This document shows, one piece after another, positions 1 through 10,733 of a stretch of 64,000 bases of DNA. The notes beneath the pieces are model-generated. The model was not told the origin of the DNA, ran no database searches, and saw only the letters and a list, made by a program, of their open reading frames with translations. The DNA is taken from positions 13,082,001-13,146,000 of the forward strand of contig OZ316899.1 of assembly GCA_973895155.1 (NCBI GenBank). The letters are read 5' to 3'. Source of the stretch: Marsupella aquatica. Its lineage: Eukaryota; Marchantiophyta. The first letter of the stretch is position 1. Each line of letters starts with the position of its first letter. The position numbers and the translations under genes are program-made.

Positions 1-99
1 CAAGTTTCATCTAAAACACTTACCACACAAATTTTGTACAAGTTTGTGATTAATAAATGACTTGACATTTGCACAACAAACATGTTTGGCACAGTGTTT

Positions 100-530
100 T
101 TTCAATGTCGGCTACCTCACCGACATGCAAAACTCAGCTTGGGTCTCTGAGATGAATCTTGGTCAGATCTTGGCGGCCTTCTCCGAGATATACTGGCATA
201 CGTCAAATCGCTGCATGTATGTCAGATCATCAATGTCGACCACCTCGCCGACATGCAAAACTTGGCGAGGTCTCTGAGATGAATCTTGGTAAAATCTCAG
301 CGGTCTTCTCCGAGATATACTGGCGTACATCAAATCACTGGACGTACGTCAGATCGCCAATGTCGACCACCTCGCCGACATGCAAAACTCGGCGAGGGTC
401 TCTAAGATGATTCTTGGCCAGATCTCGGCGGCCTTCTCCAAGATATGCTGGCATATGTCAGATTGCTGGACATACGTCAGATCGCCAATGACATGCAAAA
501 CTTGGCGAGGGTCTCTGACACATTTTGCGG
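100..530. repeat. Minisatellite, about 3.9 copies of a 113-128 bp unit
   Basis: The string CATGCAAAAC recurs at about 124, 252, 379 and 492. Between the anchors lie variants of CTGAGATGAATCTTGG and GGCGGCCTTCTCCGAGATA. Period is 128, 127 then 113 bp. The overlapping short ORFs simply read through the repeat and are not treated as genes. Confidence 0.85.
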
Positions 531-841
531 TTTTGAGCAGGCAACTTAGTTTTGAGCACGCAGCTGAGTGAAGTTGGCGACCCTCGCCAAGATCTTTTCC
601 CAACACAAAACAGCCAAGCGTAGCGTCTAACCCGCCAAGGAGAGACAATGTATGAAGTTTCCAAAACAATTATAGTAAAGATCAAGTTGGTGGTCTCGCT
701 GACATTCTATTTTGGTCGCATTAATGTGTACGAAAAGGACATATTGGGTCTGCTTGAATGATTTTACGATGTTGGCAAGTTTGCCGACATATCCTTGCCA
801 ATGTCAGAGACCTCGCCCACATCCCCTCACTGTGGACCCTT

Positions 842-1260
842 CACTGATATCAGTGACTGATATCAGTTATCAGTCACTGATAACTGGTGATGTTACCTAT
901 CTCAAAAGGACTATAGTCCTTGGAAAAGGAGTATAGTCCTCGAAAAAGGAGTAGTCCTTGGAAAAGGAGTAGAGTCCTTGGAAAATGAGTAGAGTCCTTG
1001 ACAAAGGACTATAGTCCTCGGAAAAGGAGTAGAGTCCTTGGAAAAGGAGTAAAGTCCTTGAGAAAGGACTCTAGTCCTTGGCAAAGGAGTAAAGTCCTTG
1101 AGAAAGGACTCTAGTCCTTGGCAAAGGAGTATAGTCCTTGGAAAAGGAGTATAGTCCTTGAGAAAGGACTATAGTCCTCGGAAAACGAGTATAGTCCTTT
1201 TATACGGTCCTTTGGAAGGACTATTAAGGTCCTTGGGGAAGGACTACAGTCCTGACCATA
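842..1260. repeat. Palindrome plus short tandem array of AGTCC/GGACT units
   Basis: A perfect 14-bp palindrome CACTGATATCAGTG (842-855) is followed by ACTGATATCAGT and TATCAGTCACTGATA. From about 900 to 1240 there are some 15 imperfect units of the form AAAGGAGTATAGTCCTTGG, several containing the self-complementary core GGACTATAGTCC. No gene was seen between 937 and 1565. Confidence 0.8.
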
Positions 1261-1565
1261 GACCTTCGTCAGTTAAGGACTATTAATAGTCCTTGACTAG
1301 GGACTACTAACAGTCTTTAGTCCACAAAAATTATTCAAATCTTACCTTTACAACACACTGGGTACTTGTAGCGATCACAATGGCTGACTAGCTAAAAAGG
1401 AAAACTACTCATCAAGGAGTGGAGATAAGAGTTCAATCAAATCTGGCAAAATGGACATAACAGTTACATCAATCACATAGAGTTTCTCACCTGTGTATCC
1501 TCCAGCCAGTGCACTTGATGTGTTTGAACCATTTTCCATCCTATCGCAATCTGGCTTCATTATTC

Positions 1566-2171
1566 TTACATGGAGAAAATCCTAGTATGAGTTTCCCAAA
1601 AGTGTTCCACCTGGATTCGAACTTCATCAGAAATCTTGTCTTGACGTACCTTTCTTTCCCCCATAGGATACATTTTTTTACTGTCTGCATCAATCTGTAT
1701 CCTCATCTTAGATACTCTATGAAGATTTTGCCGTTGTATACCCAAAGCTTTCGCTAGAGAGGTCTGCTGCCTTTTATCTACACATGTCTTTCCTACAAGT
1801 GCTGACAAAACTTGGTACTTTGCAGCCAGGTGGTCTTTGTGCTTCCCTGGCTTCACTATGCTCAAGGTTTTTCTCACATCAATCAATGCAGCAGCTACAG
1901 CCCCATCTACTTTAGGTGAACCTAGTCGTGTCGGCTGGTACTTCTTCAAATACTTGTGTAACCAGACCCTAGATAGTACTGCCCTCCTTGCACCTAGATT
2001 GAATGTAGCAGTCTTCTCTAGAATGTACCTAACTATATCTGATGAGACAACTGTAATACACCTACGCTTTTGATTGGGAGTTTCACAGTCATCAGTAGCA
2101 GGGCGCTTCTTCCTTTCATATTCAATTCTCTTCCTGCCTGCCTGCCTGCATCCTTCCTTCTCTTCTCAAGT
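1566..2171 (-). CDS. Unassigned basic ORF, possible transposon-derived fragment
   Basis: A minus-strand frame stays open from at least 2171 to the stop at 1566. The part from 1949 is 127 codons. The N-terminal half is basic (GRKRIEYERKKRP); the C-terminal half reads KISDEVRIQVEHFWETHTRI. I do not recognise the family. The ending resembles segments before an 'SPNKKD'-type motif seen in some uncharacterised transposon-associated ORFs, but that is memory-based and weak. No ATG lies in the open frame, so it is probably an internal exon or a broken copy. Confidence 0.3.
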
Positions 2172-3469
2172 ATGGCAGCTTGCTGCACTTGGCGATCACA
2201 GCCAGAGTTGTGATCTTGCTCACCTTCATTAAGTGTGTAGTTTGCTATGAAGAACCAAAAACACACTTAAAGGTCTTCAAACTCGGTATTCGTTCCCGTA
2301 AAGAACAAGATGGGGTTGATTTGATACATAAAAACACAAATGAGAGTTTAAGAACTCTCTTTAACACATAGTAATCAGAATTGATTACTTTAATAAGGTA
2401 TTTTGAAGATCGCTCCACAGCGGTGAGTAGTTTTTAATGGTAACTCAGCATTGGGTAACCATAAATTAATGAAAAGGAAATGATTAACAAAACACAAGGA
2501 AAAATATCTCAAAGTATGCTAAGGGAGTCTGGAATTTTCCAAGGTTACTCCTTAGACATAAGTCAAAATGAAAAGACTTAAGGATACAAATCCATATTGC
2601 TTTTCAGATCTAAATTGCTTACTAGATTACCTTTTAAAATGCCGTCAACATGTCTTATCCTTTCTTTCTAAGTGGTACTCAGATAAGATCTAAAAGGTAG
2701 CTACTTCAACATTTAGATGGTACTAAGCAACATAAAAGAAAATCCATCAATTTCAAATAAGACTTAAACTCAGTGAGTTAACTCCAAGAACTCAGGAGAT
2801 TGTAATGAGTCACCAAAGAGGAATCTGTCATCACATCTCATAAGATTTACACAATTGGAATTTTACTTCCCATGATTTATTCAAAGGATTAAACCACAAG
2901 AAGGAGGAAAGTCTTCTCCTGGTGTCAAGCTTCGAACTCTTAACATTCATGATCAACTGGCAGAACACCAAGGAAAGGCAAAAATTGCTAGACTTTACCA
3001 TAATCTACACTAGTGGTGGAGGGGTCTTATAGTAAAAATCTACAGAGTAAGAGGTCACAGGGTCGAAGAGACATGCCTCTTCATACCCCTCAAAATTTTT
3101 AAACTACAAAACTGTGAGTGAAAAGTCGGAAAAATGACTAAGTCTGAACTAGTAAACTAGTAAACTCGTAAATGACTTATACTCGTAAACTAGTAAACTA
3201 TTAAACTAGTAAACTCGTAAAAACGTAAAGTCGTAAACTCGTAAAGTCATTGACTCGTAACTCGTAATCGCGGTAAAGTAAAGACTTGATGAATTCAACT
3301 ATTTTTAATTTCCTAACTATAAGTCAGAAAACTCTGAGATTTTGCCAGGAGGTTTTGCTAGGTACAGACTATACACTAAAGAAGTATGACGGCTTCCAAA
3401 GCTCTAGAACGCTTTTATAAAAATCAGATGAGATGCACTACTCTAAAAACTAACTAAAAACACACTTCT
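2172..3469. other. Non-coding stretch with a CTCGTAAACTAGTAAA array
   Basis: AT-rich DNA without a credible ORF. Positions about 3141-3270 hold many copies of the octamers AAACTCGT, AAACTAGT and CGTAAA. The same words recur at about 9940-10090, on the other side of the minus-strand gag-like ORF, so the two arrays may lie in diverged terminal repeats of that element. Confidence 0.5.
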
Positions 3470-5509
3470 TCAAGCTTGCTGTCGGATGTCCTCTGGTTCG
3501 AGTAGCTCCACAAGGGTAATAGTTCGATTCTGGGTAACCTCTATCAGCTCAGCTTGGCGTGGGGATCCTCTGGAGTAAGGTAGGCATCTCAGTTGTCTCT
3601 CAGGATACATCAAAGGCATTCTCTTCATCAAATAACATGAATCTATACGAAGAGCTTCTCTGTACATTCCGATCACATCATAGTTGTTATAGGTAGTAGC
3701 ATATACTTGGGGATAATGATACAGGAACTCATCACTATTCATCATCCTGGAATAGAAAGGTCGAAGTCTCCATCTGACATCTCTGAAGTACCGGTTGAAG
3801 TGTGTTAAGGTCTGAGTGGTGACATTATTCCAAATCCTCTGTTTCTCAGTCAATGAACTGGTTGAAACAAGGGTAACTTTGGGCTCTTGAGGAATGTAAT
3901 CATGTTGTAGAGCAGTAGACTTCTTACTCTGCATCAGGAAAGAAACCACAAAATCCAGGGCATAGGCTGCAAAGTTTCCGAAGTATGCCAAAACCAAATC
4001 TGGATCCTCTACCTCTACATCACCTTGAAGTAGCATCATAGCAAGAGTAGGTCGGAAGTAGAGAGAGTCAGTCCAGAACTCATCAAATTGTGCCATCTCC
4101 AACCTGGAAGTCCCAAAACACCTGAGGTCAAAGATATAACTGGCCTCCGTCTTCTTGATATAATAATATCTCCAAAACTCTCCAACCGGTGGTCTGTTGG
4201 CCTGCATAATCTTACAGGTCTCCACATACCTGCGTACTTGGAATTCGGGGGGTCTCGGGTATTTTTTCTCGATAACAGCATTCCGGGGGGTCTGAGTAGA
4301 CGAGGTGATAACTGCTACTAAGTTTGGATTGGATCTTAAGGCAGTATCATCATCTTCAAATCCCTGCCTTGGTGACGGTGTTAAGGAGTTATCATAAGAT
4401 CGAATGGAATTAAAATCAGAGGGTGGATCAGAATCTTCAGATAGATCCTCTCGAACGTAAGGATGCTCATACTGTGGCTGATTGTAGAGCGGTCCTTCTG
4501 TGGGTTCGTAGTTGGAATCAGGACTGTAAGGGTGGGAACTTGGACTAAGAGAAGGTGTAGCAGTTGGACATTGCTGCACTAAGTTGCTGACCACAGATGT
4601 TATCTGTCAAGGTTCACATTGTAGTATCTCTAGTAGATCATCTACGATAGCTGCACAACTGATACCTTCTGTCATTGGAACAAGGTCACTTGATTTTAGA
4701 AGAGGGACCTGTTGAGTAGCAAGGGTGAGAGTCACATATTCCATTGGTGTTGATTCTCCTGGGGGGGAGATCATCCTGATAGGACTTAACTGGTCAAGGA
4801 ATGGTGACTTCAAGCTAACAGCTTCCATTCTTAAATCATTAACAGCATCATAGAGTCCATCATCACTGCAACTGAGAAGAGATATCAACTTATCAATGAG
4901 TTGCTGATTTGATTCTGCTTTCGAAGGAGTGGGCGAGCTGGTCCTTAGGATGACAGCAATTGTTGGTTCCGCAATATGCTCTTGTTGCTCAAAGAGGTTT
5001 TCATCCTCTTCATCTTCTTCAGCTGCAGGTTGTTCTCCCATGCTGACTTCTCGTGAGTACACTTGGTTATTCAGAGGGTGTTGGACTAACTCCAAGTTGT
5101 GTTCAGGCAAAGCTTCAAGATCTCCTACAGATACATTTTCTATATCCATATCAATATCCTCATCATTGGATTTCAGGGAAATGGCATCCACTGGTTCTTC
5201 CACATCGATTTCTTCCTCAATGCCCATCTCGATCAGAAGTAATCCCCTTTCTATTCTCTCCTCGAAATGTAAACAGTCATAGGTATAATAGAGTTGAGAG
5301 AGATAATGTTGTAAGTAAGTAGTCCTCCCTGCTTTCAAGCTCCTCACTTGATCTTTCATAACGTTAAATAAAAGTAGGGCCCAATTTACTTCTATAACTC
5401 CACTGTGAGCAGCGACAATAGTGTTAGCCAAGGACACAGGGCAAATAGTTGGCTTTTTTGGATGGAGAATGGGTACTAGAAATTCCAAAAGAATTCTCAG
5501 ATCAGGGTG
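3470..5509 (-). pseudogene. C-terminal two thirds of a gag-like mobile-element ORF, one in-frame stop
   Basis: Two frames, 5488-4607 (293 aa) and 4594-3470 (374 aa), are in the same phase and separated by a single TGA at about 4607-4609, so they are one broken reading frame. The segment NWALLLFNVMKDQVRSLKAG followed by TYLQHYLSQLYYTYD aligns by eye with NWAQFFYQRFLGELKRAQ and TYLGSHIAIILAWYK in the plus-strand ORF at 5917. The two proteins are therefore distant relatives. The middle is strongly acidic (AAEEDEEDEN) and the last 250 residues are rich in Tyr, Phe and Arg. There is no zinc knuckle or protease. The 5' part of the ORF lies at 9348-9823, cut off by the insertion at 5510-9347. The function is not known; a structural or gag-like role is inferred. 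Confidence 0.55.
5505..5509. repeat. Target-site duplication GGGTG, left copy
   Basis: GGGTG directly precedes the TG of the inserted element; the identical copy is at 9348-9352. Removing the insert and one copy joins the two halves of the minus-strand ORF in frame. Confidence 0.85.
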
Positions 5510-5916
5510 TGTGACACGGGTAACATGTCACTTGACCGAACCCAGGTCGTAGATTAGGACTTATACGGTCATTAGGACCGTAGCCATAGCGTAGAATAGC
5601 ACGTATAGCCGTCAAGTTGCCATTATGATTAGATTAGGAGTAGGTTAAGATAACCGAATAATTACGAGTTCAGGAAAGGGATTATTACGCATGACCGAGG
5701 TACGGTGGCGGCAGCGGAGTAAAAATCAGTTAGAAGAATCACGCTTGGACCGAGACGCCGACTTCAGCTCGTTATCAATGACCAAACGGCCTGACCTTCT
5801 CACGCTCGGGCTCGTTCGGGCACCCCCATAAGAGAGGAGCCGATGGCACTGCGGGCCATTCGCTCACGTTTACCTTTTTGGAATTCACGGACGCTGCCAT
5901 CCGCTTGCCTTTTTGA

Positions 5917-8364
5917 TTGAATCCAGTCGACCTTTACGAGGAAATTATCAAGGGAGAAGAGCGGAATGTGGCGAGATTTAGTCAGGACAAGCGAGGCCTC
6001 CGCGAAAAAGGACCAGCCAGGTGGGAACGTGGACGCAACGAACCGGACTACGAGGTTAGTATGACCCTCACAGCCTTGGGATTTTGGACCTTGTTTGGCA
6101 AGGTAGGTGCTAAGTTCTCCGAGACTTACTGGTACTCTTGCCCCGAGAAAGCCGCTTACAAACGAAGGTACGCAAAGCTGGTAACCAAGGTAGCACTGGT
6201 TAATTGCGAAAGGACAGCCATCACCAGGGATTCTAGCTATAACGAGCTGCGAGACTACATCACCGAACTATATCTCAGCGAGGAAGGGCTTAGATCGGTA
6301 GCAGAGGCGATTCTTGAGGTTCTAGCTAAGTTCTTTAAGCTGAAGGGCAACCAGCGGCTTACTCAAGCGGAGTTCGACAAGATTCCGGGGTACCTAGACC
6401 AGCAAATCGCAGCCGAAAAGCGCCAAGAAGACATCAGTAGACAACGGGAAGCGGCGCGTAATCTCACATTCCTCGGGGAAAGCTCCAACGCCTTCAACTG
6501 GGATATGGCTACCCCAGCGCCTCAACCGATGACCACCGGAGTACCGCCGAACCAGTCCCAAGTCCGTCCAGTAATCAACACGGAGTGTTCTTCGGGTTCC
6601 GAGCGAGCTAGTCCGCAACTCGAACAGCGTCCTCGTAAGCGGTCAAGGACTACGACGGCCCCCAAATCAACACGGACCGACGCCGCGCCTGCACCTGCCC
6701 CGGCAAACCCCCCGACCAACCAGACCCGACGGCCCCCGGATAACCCGAAGTCCAACTTATTACAGGTAATCCGCGTCCCCGAGGTAGTCTGGATCGCGAT
6801 CAAGAAACTCGAACATGCGGACTATCTCAAGGAGCATCAGTTGGAGCGGTTCGCCCACTTACTATGGAGGCCGTGCGCCGCCGGGCCGAAGGAGATTTGT
6901 GAGTTCATCTCCAATTTCGACACTGATGCGTCAACCACCAAGGTTTCGGGGCAGACCTTATCACTCACGGAGCATCGGTTAACGCAAATTTTCGGCCTAC
7001 CAACCGGGCCGGTGCCGGTGGAAATCCAAATTCGGGATAAGGAGTATACGCCGCGGCACTTCAAACCCAAGGGTAAGACGGACAACGGATACAAGCAGGG
7101 GGCGTGCACCAACTTAACCTGTATGGAGCGGCTTAACTTCATACGGACTACCCTACACATGATTGAGCCACGATCCGAGATTTCCCTCTGCACGATAGTG
7201 CAGGTGGAACAGTACAAACGACAAAACTGGGCCCAATTCTTCTACCAAAGATTCTTGGGGGAGCTGAAGCGGGCTCAGGGTGGTATGGCTATTGGAGGAA
7301 AGACTTACTTGGGGAGTCATATCGCCATTATCCTCGCCTGGTACAAGGCACGGCGGGAGGCCAGAGGAAAGAATACGGCCACCTCAGCCCCGGGTAATGT
7401 CACCCCCGCCCCAGAGGAGGCAACCCCGACTACGCGGACTACTGTCCCTCGGACAAACCCCGAGCCGGAAGCCCCGACTAATACTCCGCAACCGCCCCCT
7501 GTGGAAATTCCACCGCCTCCTTCCGTTGAGCCTCCGCTACCTGCAGTACAACCACCCCCAATCCCTCCACCACCTGAAGAAACCTTCCCCTCCCCAGCGC
7601 TGACTACGGAGGAGCTCGTTGCCCCTGTCGAGGAACCACTGGTACCCGAGAGGATGGAGGACTACCAAGTAGCCCCGGGGACCATGGCCTACGACCTGGT
7701 CCAGAAGTTTAGCCAGACTATGTCTGGGGAGTTGGCGACATACATCGGACAACAAGTCTCGGCGTACTTTCAGCCAGCCTTCTTCATGTTAGAGCACCAA
7801 CCACGGATCGTCAGCCGCTTGGAAGAAGAACTCATGGCGAAGGGGAATGAGATCGGGCGTCTCCAGATGCTGGTAGAGCACCTCGAGGAGGAGGCAACGA
7901 CCCGCCGCGAGGATTTAGTCCGCACTGTCGAACAGAGGGACGGACTAACCTAGGAGTTAAGCGGAGCGCAGGCCAAACTCAAGAAGCTGGACGACACCGT
8001 GCTTCAATTACGCTCAGAATCTCCGGCTCGGGTTACCAGCCTGACCGACCTCAACAAACAATTCCTACAGGCAGCACAGTAGGTGGCTAGTCTCTCCGCC
8101 GAACGAGATAAATTGCTAGCGCAAGACCAGGTCCATCGCGACGCCATCGACCAGCTCAACTTGGAGGTGGCGCGGCTCCAGACTGAAGCCGACGAAGCTG
8201 CAAACGAGGCGGAGGAAGCATTACGGGACAACAAGGCTTTGCAGGACCGCATCACCCTGCTCGTCCTCCAATGGGGAAAACCTGGGCCCACCTCTGATCA
8301 AGGCGGCTCGAGGTCTCGCCCCGACAAGGGGACCAGCCCTGGTCCAACCACTGCACACACGTAA
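5917..8364 (+). pseudogene. Gag-like protein with proline-rich linker and coiled-coil C-terminus
   Basis: A 678-codon frame runs from 5917 (TTG directly after a stop; the first ATG is at 6061) to a TAG at 7951. The same frame continues past this TAG and past a second one at about 8080, ending at 8364. Residues 1-200 are helical and charged. Residues 200-285 are a Pro/Ala/Arg linker. Residues 290-500 are the conserved block (LSLTEHRLTQIFGLP, NWAQFFYQRFLGELKRAQ). Residues 500-580 are Pro-rich. From about 640 on, including the part beyond the stops, heptad-rich coiled coil predominates (RLEEELMAKGNEIGRLQ). The block resembles 'plant mobile domain'-like proteins of retroelements only loosely. GC content is clearly above that of the neighbours. 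Single clean stops suggest a recently inactivated copy, or readthrough. Confidence 0.55.
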
Positions 8365-9347
8365 GGGGTAGTTAGCGAAGGGTAGAAGCAGGCGCCGCGC
8401 GAAGCGGTTAAGTCAGCGGCATCTTTTAGTTAGGCGTAACGACAGAATGACTGTCATTAGGCGCCGATTAGCGGCAGTAGGAAGAATTAGGGCCGGTCAG
8501 TTAGGATCAGCCAACGTAGGATTGAGTCCATCAACGGACTTGAGTTTGTCAGTAGGCTTGGCCGCTGCCATTCCGGTTGGCACACTCGTAGTCGACGGTC
8601 AACCGGTCAGTGCAGCGCGACCGGTAGTCAGCAGTTAGTTAGTCAGTAGGTAGTACCCCGGAAGGTAGTATCCTCCGGTTCTCTTCCGCTATGGTAGTAT
8701 TTAGGCTTCCCCTTCCGCGATGGGAAGGGGGAGAAGGCTTAGTTATCTCAGCAGAAGAAAGGCGAGGCACGGGGAGTCCCGGCCTGAGTAGGGTCAGAGC
8801 GTACCAAGGAGTGAGAGCCAGAGTCGAGCTTGCTGGGCAAGTGCGAGGCAGGGCCTCATAGAGACTGGGCATCGACTGCCGTTGGACCTGCTGACCCCCT
8901 TTGAAGTCGAGTCAACCATGTAAACTGATGCTTCGCTGAGTAAATGTAGTCTTTTCCCCTTAATGTTTCTGAGAGTAACTGGTGTTGTGTGTATGCTTTG
9001 TCCGGGCAAAGGCGCCATTTTAAGGGACGTACCGGGTGCGGACTAATGGTAGGGATTGCCGCTCATTGCATGTCACAAGGTCCTGTCATGTCGATGGCTT
9101 GAAAAGCCCCAAGTCGGGAGTTAGTCCGCGTCACTAACTGAGGGAAAATTCCAGCGGTGGAAAATAAATATACCTATGACAAGTACGAATTATGCGAGTG
9201 TTATACCAGTAAGTATAGCGGCTTAGCCCGACTTAGGGCTATTGAAGGTCACTACACACCTCCTTGCCCGAACCCTCACCCCTACTGGTGGTCGAGGTCG
9301 CACCACGACACTAACCCGGATTTAAGGCCCAGGGTAGGGGTGCGACA
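8365..9347 (+). other. 3' non-coding tail of the gag-only element
   Basis: No credible ORF. Repeated words TTAGTCAGTAGG, GGTCAGT and CCGGTAGTCAG at 8440-8660. It ends in GTGCGACA just before the GGGTG duplication. It would be the place for a 3' LTR, but no matching copy was found at 5510-5900. Confidence 0.45.
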
Positions 9348-9352
9348 GGGTG
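9348..9352. repeat. Target-site duplication GGGTG, right copy
   Basis: Identical to 5505-5509, abutting the terminal CA of the inserted element. Confidence 0.85.
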
Positions 9353-9823
9353 ATTGCACTGAGTCAGATTCCATCCATTTGCGAGGTTTCTGATTCCAGA
9401 GAAGTAAGGAGTTGACAAGTCCTTCTTCTTGGAATACAATGCCGATCCTTCTGATGAGCAACCGAAGGCAAAAGAAATTTGTTCTACTGTCCACAGACTT
9501 GGTCGAGCTCGGATTGTTTGATGGAATTCACGGGAAATGGTAGTGCCTTTGACAAAATCTTGCAAGTATGTGTCTAACTCCACATTCCATGGTATATGCA
9601 AGAGGAGTTCTAATCCCAGCTGCTGTAGCGTCATCCTTAAATTGGCGTAGCTATCGGGCGCCTGTGGGATTCGGACCAACACTGCCTTGGGAAACACCAG
9701 GGATTCAACGCGGTACTGCTCATCAGCTCCGAGGTCTGCCATAGCTGGTTCTCCGGATGTTCTTGCTGCTCGAGTTGCTACTAAGATCGTGGAATAAGAT
9801 AGAGGCAGAAGAGATCTTAACAA
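9348..9823 (-). pseudogene. N-terminal part of the interrupted gag-like ORF
   Basis: About 158 codons from a TTG/ATG-rich start near 9823 to the insertion point. The segment RPSLWTVEQISFAFGCSSEG parallels LSLTEHRLTQIFGLPTG of the plus-strand relative. Its last residues before the insert (WNLTQCNHP) continue directly into DLRILLEFLVPILHP at 5509 when the insert is removed. The upstream 9824-10277 holds CGTAAAC-type repeats and no clear exon. Confidence 0.6.
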
Positions 9824-9939
9824 GGCGCGTTTCTCTATTGCGCTTCAGCTGCTCTCGTTGCATACTCCCAACCCGTAGAAAGGTCCATTGAGATAGCCAT
9901 AAGACGTCGCGATCGTAAGGCTCCTCCGCACACTGCGAA

Positions 9940-10090
9940 CTCGTAACCCTTAACTTGTAAGTCGTCAACTCGTAAGCCCGTAATCCAGTAATTACACTCG
10001 TGGTCGATACTCGTCAACCCGTAAACCCGTAATCAGACTCAACTCGTAAACCCATAATCTCGTAAACTAGTAAACTCGTAAGAAGTTTAC
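9940..10090. repeat. Short degenerate array of AACTCGTAA / AACCCGTAA units
   Basis: About a dozen imperfect 10-13 bp units including AACTCGTAAACC and TCGTAAACTAGTAAACTCG. The counterpart of the array at 3141-3270. Confidence 0.65.
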
Positions 10091-10277
10091 TTAGCGACTT
10101 GTAAATTGTCAGAGTTTAGTCGGAATGCAGTTTACTCTACGGTTAGCAGTAAACATAGTTTAAATACCTCAAAAAAAAATTTAATTCCCAGTTTCTTTAT
10201 ACTTTTGGAATTACTCACTACTTACAAAGTGGACCAATGTGGGCTGCCTGCACTTGTCTGCAATCAGTTTGGGTGCT

Positions 10278-10733
10278 CTATTCTACCATTTGAATGTGGG
10301 CATCTTGTTCTAGAATGCTTGCACTTAGGGACCCCTGCCTAGACTCTAAAAGCTTGGCAAGGCATGAATGTGCAGTCTCCATAAGAATTTCACTTTCTTC
10401 TCGGGCTGTACGCAAGACCACACTGGCAGCTTCATGAGCCTCATTACTAATTCTGATCACCTCTGATTGCCCAGCAGCCAATATCTCTCTTCGCCTTTGG
10501 TTGCCATCAATTACTAAATCTTGGCATTGTTGCTTTGCACTCTCCATCATGAGATCGCATTGCTTTTGTGCTTCAAGAATCATTTCATCAGAGAGAGATG
10601 GTTGGTGACCACCTCCTTGCTGACCACTTGCTATCTGCTCTTGTTTTTTCAACTTGGATTTGCGGTTTGCCAATCTTTGCTTCTCCAGCTTCTCTCTTGC
10701 TAGGGCATCAGATACCTGATTAATTGTGACCAA
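10278..10733 (-). CDS. Coiled-coil ORF upstream of the gag-like element
   Basis: A 151-codon frame, rich in Ala, Glu, Gln and Lys with heptad spacing (LAREKLEKQRLANRKSKLKK; ISNEAHEAASVVLRTAREES). It lies on the same strand and upstream of the interrupted gag-like ORF, separated by 450 bp of repeats and stops. It may be an upstream exon or N-terminal cistron of that element. The start codon is not ATG. No family is recognised. Confidence 0.35.
   Translation of the reverse strand: MVTINQVSDALAREKLEKQRLANRKSKLKKQEQIASGQQGGGHQPSLSDEMILEAQKQCDLMMESAKQQCQDLVIDGNQRRREILAAGQSEVIRISNEAHEAASVVLRTAREESEILMETAHSCLAKLLESRQGSLSASILEQDAHIQMVE

Larger units (their letters stand above)
5510..9347 (+). mobile_element. 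3.8-kb gag-only-like element inserted in the minus-strand element
   Basis: Starts TGTGACACGGG, ends GGTGCGACA, and is flanked by GGGTG on both sides, the TG...CA ends and 5-bp duplication expected of integrase-mediated insertion. It holds one long GC-rich coding region on the plus strand and about 1 kb of 3' non-coding DNA. I could not find long terminal direct repeats, protease, reverse transcriptase or integrase. It may be a non-autonomous element with only a gag-like gene, or one whose LTRs have diverged too far to see by eye. Confidence 0.7.

Noticed and set aside
5510-9347. DNA transposon with TGTGACAC/TGTCGCAC inverted ends
   Set aside because: Inverted similarity is only a few bases; TG...CA ends with a 5-bp duplication fit an LTR-type insertion better, although LTRs were not seen.
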